Below are positions 29,038 to 37,503 of a stretch of 64,000 nucleotides of DNA, piece by piece (position 1 is the first letter of the stretch; each line of letters starts with the position of its first letter). The stretch lies in the NCBI GenBank assembly GCA_011051655.1, contig DRKS01000045.1, positions 1 through 64,000 of the forward strand, read 5' to 3'. Position numbers and translations under genes: made by a program. The DNA comes from Sedimenticola sp. (GTDB taxonomy: Bacteria > Pseudomonadota > Gammaproteobacteria > Chromatiales > Chromatiaceae). Below the pieces are notes generated by a model, which was not told the DNA's origin, did not search any database, and was given only the letters and a program-made list of their open reading frames with translations.

Positions 29038-30348
29038 ATGCCATACTTATCTTGTAATTTTTTGGAAGCATCCCTGGATGATCACCAGACAAACCTTCAT
29101 ATGAGCGCGGGAACCACCAACGGGGAGCCGGCTTCCCGGGTTGCACTTCGGGATAAAACGCAAAACACCAGGGCCAGGGTCATCGCCATCACCAGCGGCA
29201 AGGGGGGCGTGGGCAAGACCAACATCGCCGCCAATCTTGGAATTGCGCTGACCTCCCGCGGCAGGCGCGTGTGCGTGTTCGACGCCGATACCAATCTGGC
29301 GAATATCGATATCCTCCTGGGCCTGACCCCTGCCTTCACCCTGGAACACCTGCTCGACGGCGCAAAGGCGATAGAGGATATTCTTTTGGATGGTCCCGCC
29401 GGACTGCATATCGTTCCGGCCGCCTCGGGCATTGCGGAGTTCATCGACCTGGGCAGGGATCAACAGGAGCGGCTGCTGGCGGCGCTGAAAAAGCTGGAGT
29501 CCGATTTCGATTATCTGCTGATCGATACCGCGGCGGGCATCAGCGAGTCCGTGCTTGGCTTCCTCCAGGCCGCACCCTACACCATTTTGGCCATCACCCC
29601 GGAGCCAACCTCTCTCACCGACTCTTTTTCCCTGATCAAGGTGCTGAAGAGGCTCAGGTTTGATCACCCCATCTTTGTAATCGTCAACATGGCCTCCAGC
29701 CAGGACTCCGCCAGCGGCACCTTCAAGCGCTTCAGGGACGCCGTTGCAAAATACCTGCAAATCAAGGTGCATTATCTTGGCTGCATCCTCTCCGACGCGG
29801 ACCTGGGCAACGCGGTGCTCCGGCAGAAAGCCGTCCTGCTGGAATCCCCCGCCGGGCAGGCCAGCCGTTGCATTCAGACGATTTCAGAGCGGCTGGAGCG
29901 GGCCCTTGAATCTGCAAAGAGCAAAGACGGCTTCAGCGATTTCTGGGCCACACTTCTGCAACCCTTCGGCGACGCCTTAACAGAGGCCCCATTGGCGGCC
30001 ACCCCCCTGGAGGAAGGAGGCAATCCCGAAAACATCAAGCAATACCTGCAAGCGAAGGACATCACGGAGGAACAGGCGGAGGCATTGCTCCTGGAGCTGA
30101 TACAGATTTGGATGGAACGTTTCGGACATCCTCCACCCTCCCTTCTCGATATCATTGAACAACCGGCCATCCCGAACGGCGTTGCCAAATCTGGCCACTG
30201 TGCAACAGAGTTGGAAGATGCCGAAAACCGGGCGGCCGTAAAACCGCCAGAGAGGGAGTCGCTTGAGATCCAGGAGGCAGAGGTTGCCGGCCTCCGGCGT
30301 GCTATCCATTATGCCAGATTACTGGCCAGCTCTGAGCATGGACGATAA
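29038..30348 (+). CDS. MinD/ParA-type ATPase, FlhG(FleN)-like, with C-terminal extension
   Basis: A 436-residue deviant-Walker ATPase: SGKGGVGKTNIAANLG (P-loop with the signature Lys), VCVFDADTNLANIDILLG (switch I region) and YLLIDTAAGISESV (Walker B area). TPEPTSLTDSFSLIKVL resembles FlhG/FleN and related MinD-like proteins. FlhG is usually 270-300 residues; here about 140 extra residues follow, rich in Glu and Ala and without a recognised domain. An internal ATG at 29101 (MSAGTTNGEP) is an alternative start, and neither start has a good ribosome site. No flhF is adjacent, and the flagellar block is 17 kb away. It may control flagellum number or position some other polar machinery. Confidence 0.78.
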   Translation: MPYLSCNFLEASLDDHQTNLHMSAGTTNGEPASRVALRDKTQNTRARVIAITSGKGGVGKTNIAANLGIALTSRGRRVCVFDADTNLANIDILLGLTPAFTLEHLLDGAKAIEDILLDGPAGLHIVPAASGIAEFIDLGRDQQERLLAALKKLESDFDYLLIDTAAGISESVLGFLQAAPYTILAITPEPTSLTDSFSLIKVLKRLRFDHPIFVIVNMASSQDSASGTFKRFRDAVAKYLQIKVHYLGCILSDADLGNAVLRQKAVLLESPAGQASRCIQTISERLERALESAKSKDGFSDFWATLLQPFGDALTEAPLAATPLEEGGNPENIKQYLQAKDITEEQAEALLLELIQIWMERFGHPPPSLLDIIEQPAIPNGVAKSGHCATELEDAENRAAVKPPERESLEIQEAEVAGLRRAIHYARLLASSEHGR

Positions 30349-30419
30349 TTGTTGCCGGAGTTTGAGGTAAACGGCAGCGCCAAGCAAAGATTTGATTTGA
30401 GATGGGCATGCAGCACTCC

Positions 30420-30971
30420 CTACTCAGGTATCCGCAGGAAGTGTTCACGGTAGTAGCGGAGTTCCTCAATAGAGTCCCGAATGTCGTCCAGGGCCAGGTG
30501 CTTTGAATCCTTGTTGAATCCCCCGGCCATCTCCGGCGCCCAACGGTTGGCCAGTTCCTTGAGGGTGCTGACATCCAGGTTCCGGTAGTGGAACCAGGCC
30601 TCCAGCCTGGGCATGCAGCGGGCCATGAAGCGCCGGTCCTGGCAGATGCTGTTGCCGCACATGGGGGACTTGCCGGCCGGGACGTACTTCTCCACAAAGG
30701 CGAGGGTTTCGGCCTCGGCCGCGGCCTCATCATACCGGCTTGCGCGCACCCGCCCGATCAGGCCCGATCCCCCGTGCTGCTTCTGGTTCCAGTCATCCAT
30801 GCCGTTCAACACGGCGTCCGGCTGATGAATGGCGATGACCGGTCCCTCCGCCAGGATATCGAGATTGGCATCCGTGACGATGGTGGCGATCTCGATGATC
30901 GCATCCTTCTGGGGGTCCAGCCCCGTCATTTCCAGGTCAATCCAGACCAGGTTGTTGGGATCCTGCGCCAT
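30420..30971 (-). CDS. orn: Oligoribonuclease
   Basis: A 183-residue DEDDh 3'-5' exonuclease that degrades 2-5 nt RNA, and pGpG from c-di-GMP breakdown, in the cytoplasm. Exo motif I is [11 protein letters not shown] (near 11-21); motif III with the catalytic His/Asp is [16 protein letters not shown] near 155-170. Length and start ([15 protein letters not shown]) match the family. In this window, rich in c-di-GMP enzymes, it would finish the pGpG step. It faces an M48 protease gene 81 nt away (orn on minus, protease on plus). Confidence 0.96.
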   Translation of the reverse strand: MAQDPNNLVWIDLEMTGLDPQKDAIIEIATIVTDANLDILAEGPVIAIHQPDAVLNGMDDWNQKQHGGSGLIGRVRASRYDEAAAEAETLAFVEKYVPAGKSPMCGNSICQDRRFMARCMPRLEAWFHYRNLDVSTLKELANRWAPEMAGGFNKDSKHLALDDIRDSIEELRYYREHFLRIPE

Positions 30972-31052
30972 TCAAAACTCCGTATTCAATAATGAAGATG
31001 GTCAGATGAGCCGATTCTAGCAGAGCAGCGCCACAGCCTGTATCCTGTTGTC

Positions 31053-32309
31053 ATGCACTGGTTTACCCAACTGTTTCTGCTCGCCCTCGGTCTTGGCGTT
31101 GCGCTCCAGGCATGGCTGCTTTGGCGGCACCGCCGGCATGTATGGGCCCACCGGGACCAGGTGCCTGCGGCCTTTTCCGGCGCAATTTCGCTCCAGGAGC
31201 ATCAGAAAGCCGCCGACTATACCATCGCCCGCATCAGGCTTGCCGGATTCGAACTGGCGCTTGGCGCCATGCTGCTGTTGGCATGGACCCTTGGCGGCGG
31301 ACTGGGCTGGCTGAGCCGGTTGTGGCAAAACACCGGACTCGATCCCCTGCCGGGCGGAACGGCCTTCATTCTCTCGGTTTTTTTGATCATGGGGCTGCTG
31401 GATATACCCACAGCGGCCTGGAGGACATTCGTGCTGGAGGCCCGTTTCGGCTTCAACCGCACCACTCCCGCCCGCTTCATGACCGATCTTCTGCTGCAAA
31501 CCCTGCTGTTGCTGGCGATCGGCGGCCCCCTCGCCTGGGTTTTGTTGTGGGTGATGGGGAGCGTCGGCCCCCTTTGGTGGCTCGCCGCCTGGGCCGTATG
31601 GGTCGGTTTCATCCTGCTCATGACCTGGGCCTATCCGACCCTCATCGCCCCCCTGTTCAACCGCTTCAAACCGTTGGATGATCCCGAACTGCGCCGGCGC
31701 ATCCAGCAACTGCTGGCGCGCTGCGGCTTTACCAGCAAGGGTATTTTCGTAATGGACGGCTCCCGCCGCTCCAGTCATGGCAACGCCTATTTCACGGGAC
31801 TCGGAAAAAGCAAGCGCATCGTTTTCTTCGACACCCTGCTGGAGAGCCTCTCCGCTGACGAAATGGAGGCCGTGCTGGCCCACGAACTGGGGCACTTCAA
31901 AAAGAAACACGTATTGCAGCGCATGGTCACCATGTCGCTGGCATCCCTTGCCGGACTGGCCCTCCTCGGCTGGCTTTACCAGCAGACCTGGTTTTATGCC
32001 GCCCTCGGCGTCGACCGGCCCTCGGACGCCGCCGCGCTGATGCTGTTTCTCCTGGTCATCCCGGTCTTTGGCCAATTCCTGCAGCCCCTTTCCGCCTGGC
32101 TGATGCGCCGGCAGGAGTTTGAGGCCGACGACTACGCCATCAAACGGACCAGTCCGGAGGCGATGATCCAGGCCCTGGTAAAACTCTACCGGGAAAACGC
32201 CAGCACCCTGACCCCGGACCCCCTCTACTCGGCCTTTCACGACAGCCACCCGCCGGCGCCGGTGCGCATCGGCCATATTTCAACCCGGACAAGCACGCCC
32301 CACGCCTGA
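31053..32309 (+). CDS. M48 family zinc metalloprotease (Ste24/CAAX-protease-like), membrane-bound
   Basis: A 418-residue integral membrane protein with about 6-7 hydrophobic helices. The zinc site is HELGH in AVLAHELGHFKKKH (about 279-292), and EFEADDYA supplies the third ligand Glu. The layout, with long N-terminal helices before the active site, matches Ste24-like M48 proteases more than the shorter HtpX. The role is probably quality control of membrane or exported proteins. The stop overlaps the rsgA start by 1 nt (TGATG). The orn-protease-rsgA neighbourhood is common in gammaproteobacteria. Confidence 0.92.
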   Translation: MHWFTQLFLLALGLGVALQAWLLWRHRRHVWAHRDQVPAAFSGAISLQEHQKAADYTIARIRLAGFELALGAMLLLAWTLGGGLGWLSRLWQNTGLDPLPGGTAFILSVFLIMGLLDIPTAAWRTFVLEARFGFNRTTPARFMTDLLLQTLLLLAIGGPLAWVLLWVMGSVGPLWWLAAWAVWVGFILLMTWAYPTLIAPLFNRFKPLDDPELRRRIQQLLARCGFTSKGIFVMDGSRRSSHGNAYFTGLGKSKRIVFFDTLLESLSADEMEAVLAHELGHFKKKHVLQRMVTMSLASLAGLALLGWLYQQTWFYAALGVDRPSDAAALMLFLLVIPVFGQFLQPLSAWLMRRQEFEADDYAIKRTSPEAMIQALVKLYRENASTLTPDPLYSAFHDSHPPAPVRIGHISTRTSTPHA

Positions 32310-33316
32310 TGGCCAGACGCAGACTGACCCAGCGCCAGCAAGAACGCATCCGCAAGATCCAGGAGCAGCGCCGCCGGCGCCTGGCCCAGCAGGCCGAAAA
32401 AGCGCTGGACCAGGCGGACGCCCGGCCCCGGCAAGGCCTGGTTATCACCCGGCACGGCCGCAACCTCATGGTGGCCGATGCGGAAGGCGGCCTCCATTAC
32501 TGCCTGTGGCGTCAGAATCTTGGGCACATCGTATGTGGCGACCGTGTGGTGTGGCAGGCCACTGGCGACAAAAGGGGTATCGTCACCGCCCTGCTGGAGC
32601 GGGACTCGGTGCTGGCCAGGCCTGATTACAGCGGGCGGGAAAAACCCCTGGCCGCCAACATCAGTCAACTGGTCATCGTGCTGGCCCCCCGGCCCGAACC
32701 CAGCGAATACCTGCTGGATCAATATCTGGTAACGGCGGAAACCATAGGCGTCAACGCCCTGATCGCCTTCAACAAGATGGACCTGCCGGACGAGACCGGC
32801 AAGAAGGCTCTCAACCAGCGTTTCAGCCTCTATGAGGCCATCGGCTATCCCCTGGTGCACATCAGCGCCAAATTCGAACACGGGCTGGGCCCACTGGTGG
32901 AGCGCCTGAAGGGAGAGACCAGCATCCTGGTCGGCCAGTCCGGCGTGGGGAAGTCTTCCCTGATCAAGGCGCTGCTCCCGGACCAGGATATCCAGATCGG
33001 CCGCCTCTCCAATGCGACCGGCCTGGGACGCCATACCACCTCCGCCACAACCTGTTATACCTTACCCACCGGCGGGCGCCTGATCGACAGCCCCGGCGTG
33101 CGCAGCTTCCGCCTGGTTGAACTGAGCCTGGATCAATTGGAACAGGGTTTCCGGGAATTTCGGCCCTTCCTGGGCCATTGCAAGTTCAGCGATTGCCGGC
33201 ACCGGGAGGAACCGGGTTGCGCCCTGCGGGCAGCAGTGGAGGCAGGAAAAATCGATCAGCGCCGGCTGGATAATTTTCTGCATCTCGCGCAGGAGCAGGG
33301 TAAATCTGGTTTCTAG
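32309..33316 (+). CDS. rsgA: Ribosome small-subunit-dependent GTPase A
   Basis: A 335-residue circularly permuted GTPase used in late 30S maturation. The basic N-terminal tail (MARRRLTQRQQERIRKIQEQ) is typical. G4 NKMD comes first (IAFNKMDLPD), then G1 GQSGVGKSSL and G3 DSPGVRSF. The C-terminal zinc knuckle is CKFSDCRHREEPGC. All positions match the family. Start codon overlaps the upstream stop, so it is translated with the protease gene. The next gene converges on it 132 nt away; only a weak CCTCCC/GGGAGG hairpin lies between. Confidence 0.96.
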   Translation: MARRRLTQRQQERIRKIQEQRRRRLAQQAEKALDQADARPRQGLVITRHGRNLMVADAEGGLHYCLWRQNLGHIVCGDRVVWQATGDKRGIVTALLERDSVLARPDYSGREKPLAANISQLVIVLAPRPEPSEYLLDQYLVTAETIGVNALIAFNKMDLPDETGKKALNQRFSLYEAIGYPLVHISAKFEHGLGPLVERLKGETSILVGQSGVGKSSLIKALLPDQDIQIGRLSNATGLGRHTTSATTCYTLPTGGRLIDSPGVRSFRLVELSLDQLEQGFREFRPFLGHCKFSDCRHREEPGCALRAAVEAGKIDQRRLDNFLHLAQEQGKSGF

Positions 33317-33448
33317 GTAATAACTCAGGATGCAGCCAGCCGGGCCAAGCTGTCGATGCACGCCTCCCACCCATGGGGAGGTGGAAGCACGAAGGAATGA
33401 CCATGGACACCGTCCTCACCCCCCCGCCACTCAGCACTCGGCACTATC

Positions 33449-35035
33449 TCAACCACACACCCTGTTCTTGCCCTCCCTCTTCGCTTGATACAGTTTGTCG
33501 TCCGCCCTTTTTATCAGCTCCGTCACGCTGTAGCCGTTTTCCGGAAAACTGGCGACCCCGGCGCTGATTGTGACCTCCCGGTTGGGAAACTCGTATTCCG
33601 CCACGGTCTTGACGAGTCTCTCCGCAAAAGGCAGCACTTGGTCTTTATCGAGCTCCGGCACCAAGATACAAAATTCTTCCCCGCCAAAGCGGCCAACGGT
33701 ATCAGACACCCTGGCCGTCTTTATCAGAAGCCGCGATACGGCCTTCAGGACCTTGTTCCCCTCAAGGTGTCCAAAGCTGTCGTTATAGGATTTGAAGTTG
33801 TCGATATCGATCATCAGGATAGAGAACCGGCCGTTGTGGCGCTTCGCCCTGTCCCCCTCCTTTTCGATCTGCTCCATGAGGCTGTGATGATTCAAAAGAC
33901 CGGTCAGGCCGTCATGCTGGCTTTGGTGCCACAGTTTCTCGATGGACTTGACCCGCTCCACCGTCAGCGCCGCATAGATGGTAAGCAGCGAAAAAAGCGA
34001 TATATCCTCCGTTCTTATCTCTTTTTTCTTGAAATCATTCAAATACAGTATGCCCACCACCGTTCTCTGAATAATGAGCGGCGCCGCGAGCACTGATCGC
34101 ACGCCTTCTGAAACGAGTATGGGATTCGGGTCCGGCAAATCCTCGATATCGGCAAAAAACAGCGGGGTTGTCTGATTCAGCAGAATATCGGTCAGCCCCC
34201 CTTTTCTTATTTTCCATCTATTCGCATCGTTGAAATTCTTGCTGAATCCCTTGGCGGCGGCCAGGATCATTCCCTCGCCCGTGTCGTCACATATGGCCAG
34301 GGAACCGGCCGGCATATTCAGAAGCTTCGAGGCATAGTCGACGATGGCATAGGTCGCGTCCGCCATGCTGTCGATGTTCTCGATGATTTCCCCCAGGTGA
34401 CACAGGCTTTCGTGCTCCCTCAGGGTTCTGTTCCTTTCCGCCAGCCGTTTTCTCCGTTCTTCCGTTATCTGCCACATCAGCATTGCGGACAACCCGCCCA
34501 TAAGCTCCGTCTCGGGGGAGAGCATCTTTCTCAACTCGGCCGTCACCTTCTCCGAGCCGGTTACGTTAACCAGCACATCGACATTTTCCGTCTCGATAAA
34601 AGAGTAATCGGTGAAGAAAGGGATGTTCAGCCGGTTCACCAGCTTCACGCCAACCGCGTCTGGATTGGCGTCCGAGGCAAAAACGATATCGATACAGGGA
34701 TTTTCCTTCAGGATATGAAGCACGGCCACACCACCTCTTCCGCACCCCACGACGCCAACCCTGAGATTTGGCTGTGACGCATCACATTCGCTCGGGACAA
34801 AACTGTTCATAAAGCCCAAGGCCACCGCCCGGTCAACCGCGTGGCCCCGGGTGCGAACATTCAGCTTCTGACGAATGTCTTTGAGGTGTCTCCTTACAGC
34901 CTGCTGTGTCAAATCAAGAGAGGAGGATATTTCGGCGTCCGTTTTGCCTTTTTGAATAGCCTTCAATATAGCAAGCTCAAGGGGGGAAAGCAGTACGCTG
35001 TCAATCGGCAGCATTGCCAAACTGTCATCACTCAT
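33449..35035 (-). CDS. Diguanylate cyclase with LuxR-type HTH, Rossmann and GAF domains
   Basis: A 528-residue protein of unusual build. Residues 15-78 are a LuxR-type helix-turn-helix (LSPLELAILKAI, then KTDAEISSSLDLTQQAVRRH). Residues 91-190 form a Rossmann-like domain, GVVGCGRGGVAVL with a GxGxxG turn at 97-102, then DANPDAVGVKL and NVDVLVNVTG, as in NAD-binding domains that I recall fused to histidine kinases. GAF spans about 215-365. GGDEF is about 370-525: GGEEF at 451-455 with an RVSD inhibitory site five residues before, so cyclase activity with product inhibition is likely. No membrane segment. It is monocistronic by context, with no clear ribosome site at the ATG. Confidence 0.85.
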   Translation of the reverse strand: MSDDSLAMLPIDSVLLSPLELAILKAIQKGKTDAEISSSLDLTQQAVRRHLKDIRQKLNVRTRGHAVDRAVALGFMNSFVPSECDASQPNLRVGVVGCGRGGVAVLHILKENPCIDIVFASDANPDAVGVKLVNRLNIPFFTDYSFIETENVDVLVNVTGSEKVTAELRKMLSPETELMGGLSAMLMWQITEERRKRLAERNRTLREHESLCHLGEIIENIDSMADATYAIVDYASKLLNMPAGSLAICDDTGEGMILAAAKGFSKNFNDANRWKIRKGGLTDILLNQTTPLFFADIEDLPDPNPILVSEGVRSVLAAPLIIQRTVVGILYLNDFKKKEIRTEDISLFSLLTIYAALTVERVKSIEKLWHQSQHDGLTGLLNHHSLMEQIEKEGDRAKRHNGRFSILMIDIDNFKSYNDSFGHLEGNKVLKAVSRLLIKTARVSDTVGRFGGEEFCILVPELDKDQVLPFAERLVKTVAEYEFPNREVTISAGVASFPENGYSVTELIKRADDKLYQAKREGKNRVCG

Positions 35036-35171
35036 TAAAAAAACCCGCTAAACTTTCCCCCTCTCTGTTGGGAAGAGGAGCAAATGGCATCCAGTGTAAA
35101 CTTATTAAAGTATAGACAAAGAATCCGCACTATCATCCGCGGTTATTTGGCCACTTACCGACCCTAACCAT

Positions 35172-36203
35172 ATGGAACCACCCCCGCCCCAAGCGCCGCC
35201 AATCAGTATTTTATTGCCCTTCCACAACGAAGCGGCAATGCTGGAGGCGTGCCTGGATTCTATCCGGGCGCAAAGCTTCTCCGATTATGAACTGCTGGCC
35301 GTGAATGACGCCTCCAGCGACCGGTCCGTGGCAATCCTGGAGCGGCGGGCCCGGGAAGACGACCGCATCCGGCTTCTTCATAATCCCGGCAGGGGGCTGG
35401 TGTCTGCGCTGAATCATGGCCTGAGCCGGGCCCGAGGCAATCTGGTTGCGCGCATGGATGCCGATGACATCATGCATCCTCACCGGCTTCAGCGACAGCA
35501 GGATTTTCTCCGAAGGCGCCCGGAGATCTCCCTGCTGGGGACCTGTGTGCGCCTGTTCCCACAGAGCCGGATACAAAAGGGTTACCGTGAATACATACGC
35601 TGGCAAAACCGCTGTCTTGAACCCCGGGACATCGCCGGCGACATCTATATAGAATCACCCTTCGCCCACCCCTCCGTCATGTTCAGAAAAAAGGCGGTGC
35701 AGGATCTCGGCGGCTACCGGGACGGCCCCTTCCCCGAGGACTATGATCTCTGGCTGCGGCTGCATCATGCCGGCCACCAAATGGCCAAGCTTCCGGACAT
35801 CCTGCTCAACTGGCGGGAGCGCCCCGATCGGGTCTCCCGCGTGGATCAACGCTGCAGCCGCGAGGCCTTTGACCGGCTCCGGGCCCACCACTTGGCGTCA
35901 GACCCCCGCCTGAAGGCGCGCCGGGATGAGCTGGTCATCTGGGGCGCCGGACGGAAAACCCGTAAGCGCTGCCGCCATCTGCTGGGCCATGGCTACCGCC
36001 CTCAGGCCTGGATCGACATAGATCCCCGCAAGATCGGCAACCGCCTGGATGGCGTGCCGGTGGTGTCCCCCGGCTGGCTGGAGCTTGACCGCCGGCCATT
36101 CGTGCTCTGCTACGTGGCCAACCACGGCGCCCGGGATCTGATTGCCGGGCAGTTGCATGCCATGGGATACCGGCGGGGGGAGGATTATCTGATGGTCGGC
36201 TGA
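35172..36203 (+). CDS. Family 2 glycosyltransferase with extra C-terminal domain
   Basis: A 343-residue GT-A fold enzyme. ISILLPFHNEAAMLEACLDS opens the nucleotide-sugar domain, LLAVNDASSDRS follows, and RMDADDIMHP (about 96-105) is the DXD metal site. SPFAHPSVMFRKKAV and FPEDYDLWLRL are typical acceptor-side blocks of GT2. About 85 C-terminal residues (LVIWGAGRKTRKRCRHLL, IDIDPRKIGNRL) look like a small nucleotide-binding Rossmann-type add-on. No other polysaccharide genes are adjacent, so the sugar and the product are unknown. Confidence 0.85.
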   Translation: MEPPPPQAPPISILLPFHNEAAMLEACLDSIRAQSFSDYELLAVNDASSDRSVAILERRAREDDRIRLLHNPGRGLVSALNHGLSRARGNLVARMDADDIMHPHRLQRQQDFLRRRPEISLLGTCVRLFPQSRIQKGYREYIRWQNRCLEPRDIAGDIYIESPFAHPSVMFRKKAVQDLGGYRDGPFPEDYDLWLRLHHAGHQMAKLPDILLNWRERPDRVSRVDQRCSREAFDRLRAHHLASDPRLKARRDELVIWGAGRKTRKRCRHLLGHGYRPQAWIDIDPRKIGNRLDGVPVVSPGWLELDRRPFVLCYVANHGARDLIAGQLHAMGYRRGEDYLMVG

Positions 36204-36209
36204 CCCGGA

Positions 36210-36830
36210 TCAGGATCCCTGGCCGTAAAAAGAAAGCACCTTGCGCACATAGCGCTGGGTTTCCGGGAAAGGAGGAATCCTGTTCCCATGTTTCTTTACC
36301 GCATTCGCCCCCGCATTGTAGGCCGCCAGGGCCAGCCTCAGATCATGGTTGAATTCCTTCAGCAGATCCCGCAGATAGCGCGCGCCGCCATCCAGGTTCT
36401 GCTTGGGATCCCAGCGGTCCCGGACACCATAGCGCCGCGCCGTCGCGGGCATCAGCTGCATCAGGCCGGCGGCCCCGGCGCGGGACAATGCCTTCGGGTC
36501 ATAGGAGGATTCGGCGCGGATCACCGCATGCAATAGCTCGGGCCGCAGGTTGGAACGGCGGGCGGCCGCCTCGATCAAGGGGCTGAAGCGGTTGCGATTA
36601 CGCCTGTACCCGGCCGGATCGAAAGAGGAGGCGCGCTTCGATGTCAGGGTTATCCCCTGAAGCCGGTAGTCCCCTTTAAGCGGACGATCGGTAAAATAGA
36701 CCCTGCCCCGGGCATCGACATACTTATAGATCGCCGCTGCCGCCGGCTGAGCCGCCAGCAGAAAAACAGACCAGCCAATCAGGACGAAAGGCAGCCGCAC
36801 GAATCGTTTTTTCTTTTGTTTCACGCTCAC
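36210..36830 (-). CDS. Lytic transglycosylase (SLT domain) with DUF4124
   Basis: About 206 residues. A signal peptide with a basic start (KQKKKR), a hydrophobic core and AQPAAAA comes first, then a short DUF4124-like piece (IYKYVDARGRVYFTDRP), then a Slt catalytic domain: AVIRAESSYDPKALS with the catalytic Glu, AAGLMQLMPATARRYGV and LAAYNAGANAVKKHG. It cleaves peptidoglycan glycan strands in the periplasm. I chose GTG 36830, with GGGGG six bases upstream. An ATG at 36845 is also possible; the TTG at 36899 is less likely. The gene ends 6 nt from the glycosyltransferase stop (convergent). Confidence 0.87.
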   Translation of the reverse strand: MSVKQKKKRFVRLPFVLIGWSVFLLAAQPAAAAIYKYVDARGRVYFTDRPLKGDYRLQGITLTSKRASSFDPAGYRRNRNRFSPLIEAAARRSNLRPELLHAVIRAESSYDPKALSRAGAAGLMQLMPATARRYGVRDRWDPKQNLDGGARYLRDLLKEFNHDLRLALAAYNAGANAVKKHGNRIPPFPETQRYVRKVLSFYGQGS

Positions 36831-36905
36831 CGATAGCCCCCACATGCTTATGGCAGTATAGATCGGCAAACGCGGGCCGCAATTTAATCCCGTTCCCAAA
36901 ATGGA

Positions 36906-37400
36906 TCAGCGGCCGCAACATTTCTTGTATTTCTTGCCGCTGCCACAGGGACAGGGGTCGTTGCGGCCAACCTTGGGGGCCGCGTTCCTCTGGGTTACGG
37001 GGGGCACCAGCCTGCCGTCCACGTAATACCAGCGGCCGTCCCGGCGGAGGAAATTTCCCACTTCGTGGTGGGAGTGAATCACCCCTTTCTCCCGGTAGGT
37101 TGCGATGAACTCAACCTTGCCTTCGTCACCCTGTTCCTCGGCCTCGACCACCTTTAACCCTATCCAGTCCGAATTCTCCGCCCAGCGCCTGGTGGCGGCG
37201 GGATCATAGTCATCACGATGGTCGGGATGAAGGCTCTCGGAGAGATAATCGAACGCACCTTTCGAATAGGCGCTGTAGCGGGATCGCATCAGGGCCACGG
37301 CTGAATCAGCGCTCTTGGTTCCGGCGTGCAACGGGCCGCAACAGGCGTCATATGCCTGGCCGGAATCGCAGGGACATTGGTTCATATTCATTTTTTTCAT
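36906..37400 (-). CDS. YchJ-like SEC-C motif protein (UPF0225)
   Basis: A 164-residue protein with two SEC-C zinc motifs: an N-terminal one, [14 protein letters not shown], and a C-terminal one, [16 protein letters not shown]. Between them is an NTF2-like YchJ domain ([17 protein letters not shown], then [12 protein letters not shown]). Function is not established for the family. The likely start is the ATG at 37400; ATGs at residues 4 and 6 are alternatives. Unusually, the 56 bases directly before the start are eight copies of a heptamer (see 37402-37457), so no normal ribosome site is present. Confidence 0.87.
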   Translation of the reverse strand: MKKMNMNQCPCDSGQAYDACCGPLHAGTKSADSAVALMRSRYSAYSKGAFDYLSESLHPDHRDDYDPAATRRWAENSDWIGLKVVEAEEQGDEGKVEFIATYREKGVIHSHHEVGNFLRRDGRWYYVDGRLVPPVTQRNAAPKVGRNDPCPCGSGKKYKKCCGR

Positions 37401-37401
37401 G

Positions 37402-37457
37402 GTTTTCAGTTTTCAGTTTTCAGTTTTCAGTTTTCAGTTTTCAGTTTTCAGTTTTCA
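37402..37457. repeat. Eight tandem copies of the heptamer GTTTTCA
   Basis: GTTTTCA is repeated eight times without error from 37402 to 37457; the minus-strand unit is TGAAAAC. The block starts 1 nt before the ychJ-like ATG (37400, minus strand), so it occupies the leader and ribosome-site region. Seven-base units can gain or lose copies by slippage, which would change promoter or leader spacing. Confidence 0.93.
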
Positions 37458-37503
37458 AGTAAAGCTTAGAGGTTACAGGGGGTTATGAGAAGTCACGAAA
37501 GTT

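Noticed and set aside
33330-33390. CCTCCC/GGGAGG hairpin as terminator between rsgA and the cyclase gene
   Set aside because: The stem is only 6 bp with no T-tract, so it was not listed as a feature.
37402-37457. Possible CRISPR array from the regular repeats
   Set aside because: Units are 7 bp and directly tandem, with no spacers and no cas genes.
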